Origin: Ignavibacteriales bacterium
GTDB lineage: Bacteria > Bacteroidota > Ignavibacteria > UBA10030
DNA length: 43,326 nt
Assembly (NCBI GenBank): GCA_016192345.1
Contig: JACPUH010000019.1
Location: 1 to 43,326 of the forward strand
Direction of reading: 5' to 3'
Shown: positions 42,287-43,326 of the stretch, in pieces
Layout of the letters: each line of letters begins with the position of its first letter
Numbering within the stretch: the stretch's first letter is position 1
Notes under the pieces: generated by a model
What the model was told of the DNA's origin: nothing
Seen by the model: the letters and a program-made list of their open reading frames with translations, nothing else
Database searches by the model: none
Position numbers and translations under genes: made by a program

Positions 42287-43326
42287 ATGAAGCGCTTTCT
42301 CAACCTTTCGACCCGTGCCAAGCTTTTTATCGCCTTTGGATTCATGGTCGCGTTCCTTGCCATCGCCATCGGAACTGCCTATACGGGCCTCCTGTCGATC
42401 CAGGAACAGCAACAACAGTTGTTCGGGGTGAACTTCGCCGAGGCGGTCGACCTTGTCGAACTCCGCGCCGATCTCAACAGACAGCGGGCGCAAATGCTCG
42501 AGATGATGCTGAAGCAGAATCGAGCCGAGCAAGAAACCCTCCTCAAGGATATCCGGGAGCGCGCCGGGGAGATCGATGACCTGCTTCTCAGGCTTGGAGC
42601 CTTCTTTCAAGACGCGGGAGGATCGGCCGGTAAGTTGGAGGAGATTAAAAAATTACTGGGCGCCTACCGGGAGACGCGTGACAAGGAAGAGATACCGTTG
42701 ATCCTTGCAGGGAAAATTCAGGAAGTTCAGCGTTCCATCCTTGGGACTCAGTCCGATCGCTTCGAGCGAATTCGATCGATCTCCGCCGATCTTTCCGGGC
42801 AGGCAAATCGGGAGGCCCGTACCCTCATGGACGAGACGACGGCAACCGTCGAGTCCTCTGTTAGGATATTCTCGTATGTCGGCCTTGCGGCGGCATTGCT
42901 CGGGTTCGTTATCGTGATTTTCCTGGGGAATGTCATTGCCCAACCCCTCAAGCAACTCTCCGATCTTTCCGAGCAGATCGCGCGCGGGGATTTAACCGTA
43001 AGCCTTCCGTCCCATGAACGAACCGACGAGGTGGGGTTGCTGGCAACATCGTTCAAAAAAATGGTCGAAAATCTCCAGCGCATGATGAGCGAAATCCTTG
43101 AAGGGGTGAACGTCCTCGGGTCTGCTGCAAGCGAGATCCTTGCGGGGACGACGCAGGTTGCGGCGGGGGCATCGGAGACTGCAACGGCGGTCAGCGAAAC
43201 GACCACGACGGTCGAAGAGGTCAAACAGACGGCCCAGGTCTCCAGCCAGAAAGCAAAATACGTCTCCGACAGTTCCCAGAAAGCCGTCCAGATCTCCCAG
43301 GCCGGGAGGAAGTCGGTCGAGCAGGC
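42287..43326 (+). CDS. Methyl-accepting chemotaxis protein, 3' end beyond window
   Basis: Receptor component; 346 codons visible. The ATG at 42287 follows AAAAGGGG. Helix 1 at about 12-33, a helical periplasmic sensor of the four-helix-bundle MCP kind (34-190, rich in Q, E and L), helix 2 at about 193-214, HAMP at about 215-267 (QPLKQLSDLSEQIARGDLTV ... DEVGLLATSFKKM), then the start of the signalling coiled coil (ASETATAVSETTTTVEEVKQT). The hairpin tip that contacts CheA lies beyond the edge. In Wsp clusters the receptor (WspA) is placed first, here it is fourth. Confidence 0.92.
   Translation, partial: MKRFLNLSTRAKLFIAFGFMVAFLAIAIGTAYTGLLSIQEQQQQLFGVNFAEAVDLVELRADLNRQRAQMLEMMLKQNRAEQETLLKDIRERAGEIDDLLLRLGAFFQDAGGSAGKLEEIKKLLGAYRETRDKEEIPLILAGKIQEVQRSILGTQSDRFERIRSISADLSGQANREARTLMDETTATVESSVRIFSYVGLAAALLGFVIVIFLGNVIAQPLKQLSDLSEQIARGDLTVSLPSHERTDEVGLLATSFKKMVENLQRMMSEILEGVNVLGSAASEILAGTTQVAAGASETATAVSETTTTVEEVKQTAQVSSQKAKYVSDSSQKAVQISQAGRKSVEQ

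Noticed and set aside
1..43326. CRISPR arrays, tRNA or rRNA genes, insertion sequences, integrases
   Set aside because: I looked for regularly spaced repeats, cloverleaf-like ends and transposase motifs and saw none. The repeated structure of the left 29 kb is explained by paralogous permease genes.

Overview
This window looks like a chromosomal stretch from a Gram-negative bacterium of moderate to high GC, most likely in the Bacteroidota/Chlorobiota/Ignavibacteriota (FCB) neighbourhood or a phylum with similar gene content. The grounds are the family of about 800-residue MacB/FtsX permeases, a TonB-dependent receptor with a carboxypeptidase-regulatory-like front domain, a GHL10 (DUF187) lipoprotein, and sigma-54 regulation. 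The phylum is an inference and cannot be settled from the window.

Positions 1-31415 (minus strand) hold the most striking object: one very long gene array encoding an ABC export machine. In transcription order it starts with a periplasmic adaptor (HlyD/MacA type), a four-helix-bundle protein and one MacB/LolD-type ATPase. Then come eleven intact, mutually paralogous permeases of 781-816 residues without ATPase domains, called permeases 1-11 below. The array continues off the left edge with the first 51 codons of a twelfth. Relics lie between them: two orphan permease C-termini (174-365 and 15475-15603), a probable trypsin-like protease C-terminus (15628-15753), a 47-residue small ORF, and one inserted secreted NTF2/lumazine-binding-like gene (15824-16258). 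The picture is of an array that grows and decays by duplication and deletion around a single ATPase and adaptor.

Positions 31416-34649 hold the probable control unit. A 515-bp divergent intergenic region carries a TGTCCG-N4-CGGACA palindrome roughly midway between a good plus-strand sigma-54 promoter and a weaker minus-strand one. The plus side encodes an NtrC-type response regulator and an overlapping histidine kinase. The kinase has two adjacent membrane helices and no extracytoplasmic sensor domain, which recalls kinases that sense through an ABC transporter.

Positions 34650-39311 hold a convergent GHL10-type glycosidase lipoprotein, a short truncated MerR-like helix-turn-helix ORF, and a TonB-dependent receptor whose GTG start overlaps the stop of that ORF.

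Positions 39312-43326 hold a chemosensory operon (CheW, CheR with TPRs, a second CheW with an N-terminal extension, and an MCP cut by the window edge). It sits behind a clear sigma-70-type promoter. Its composition resembles Wsp-type or alternative-function chemosensory systems. No CheA, CheB or output response regulator is visible before the window ends.
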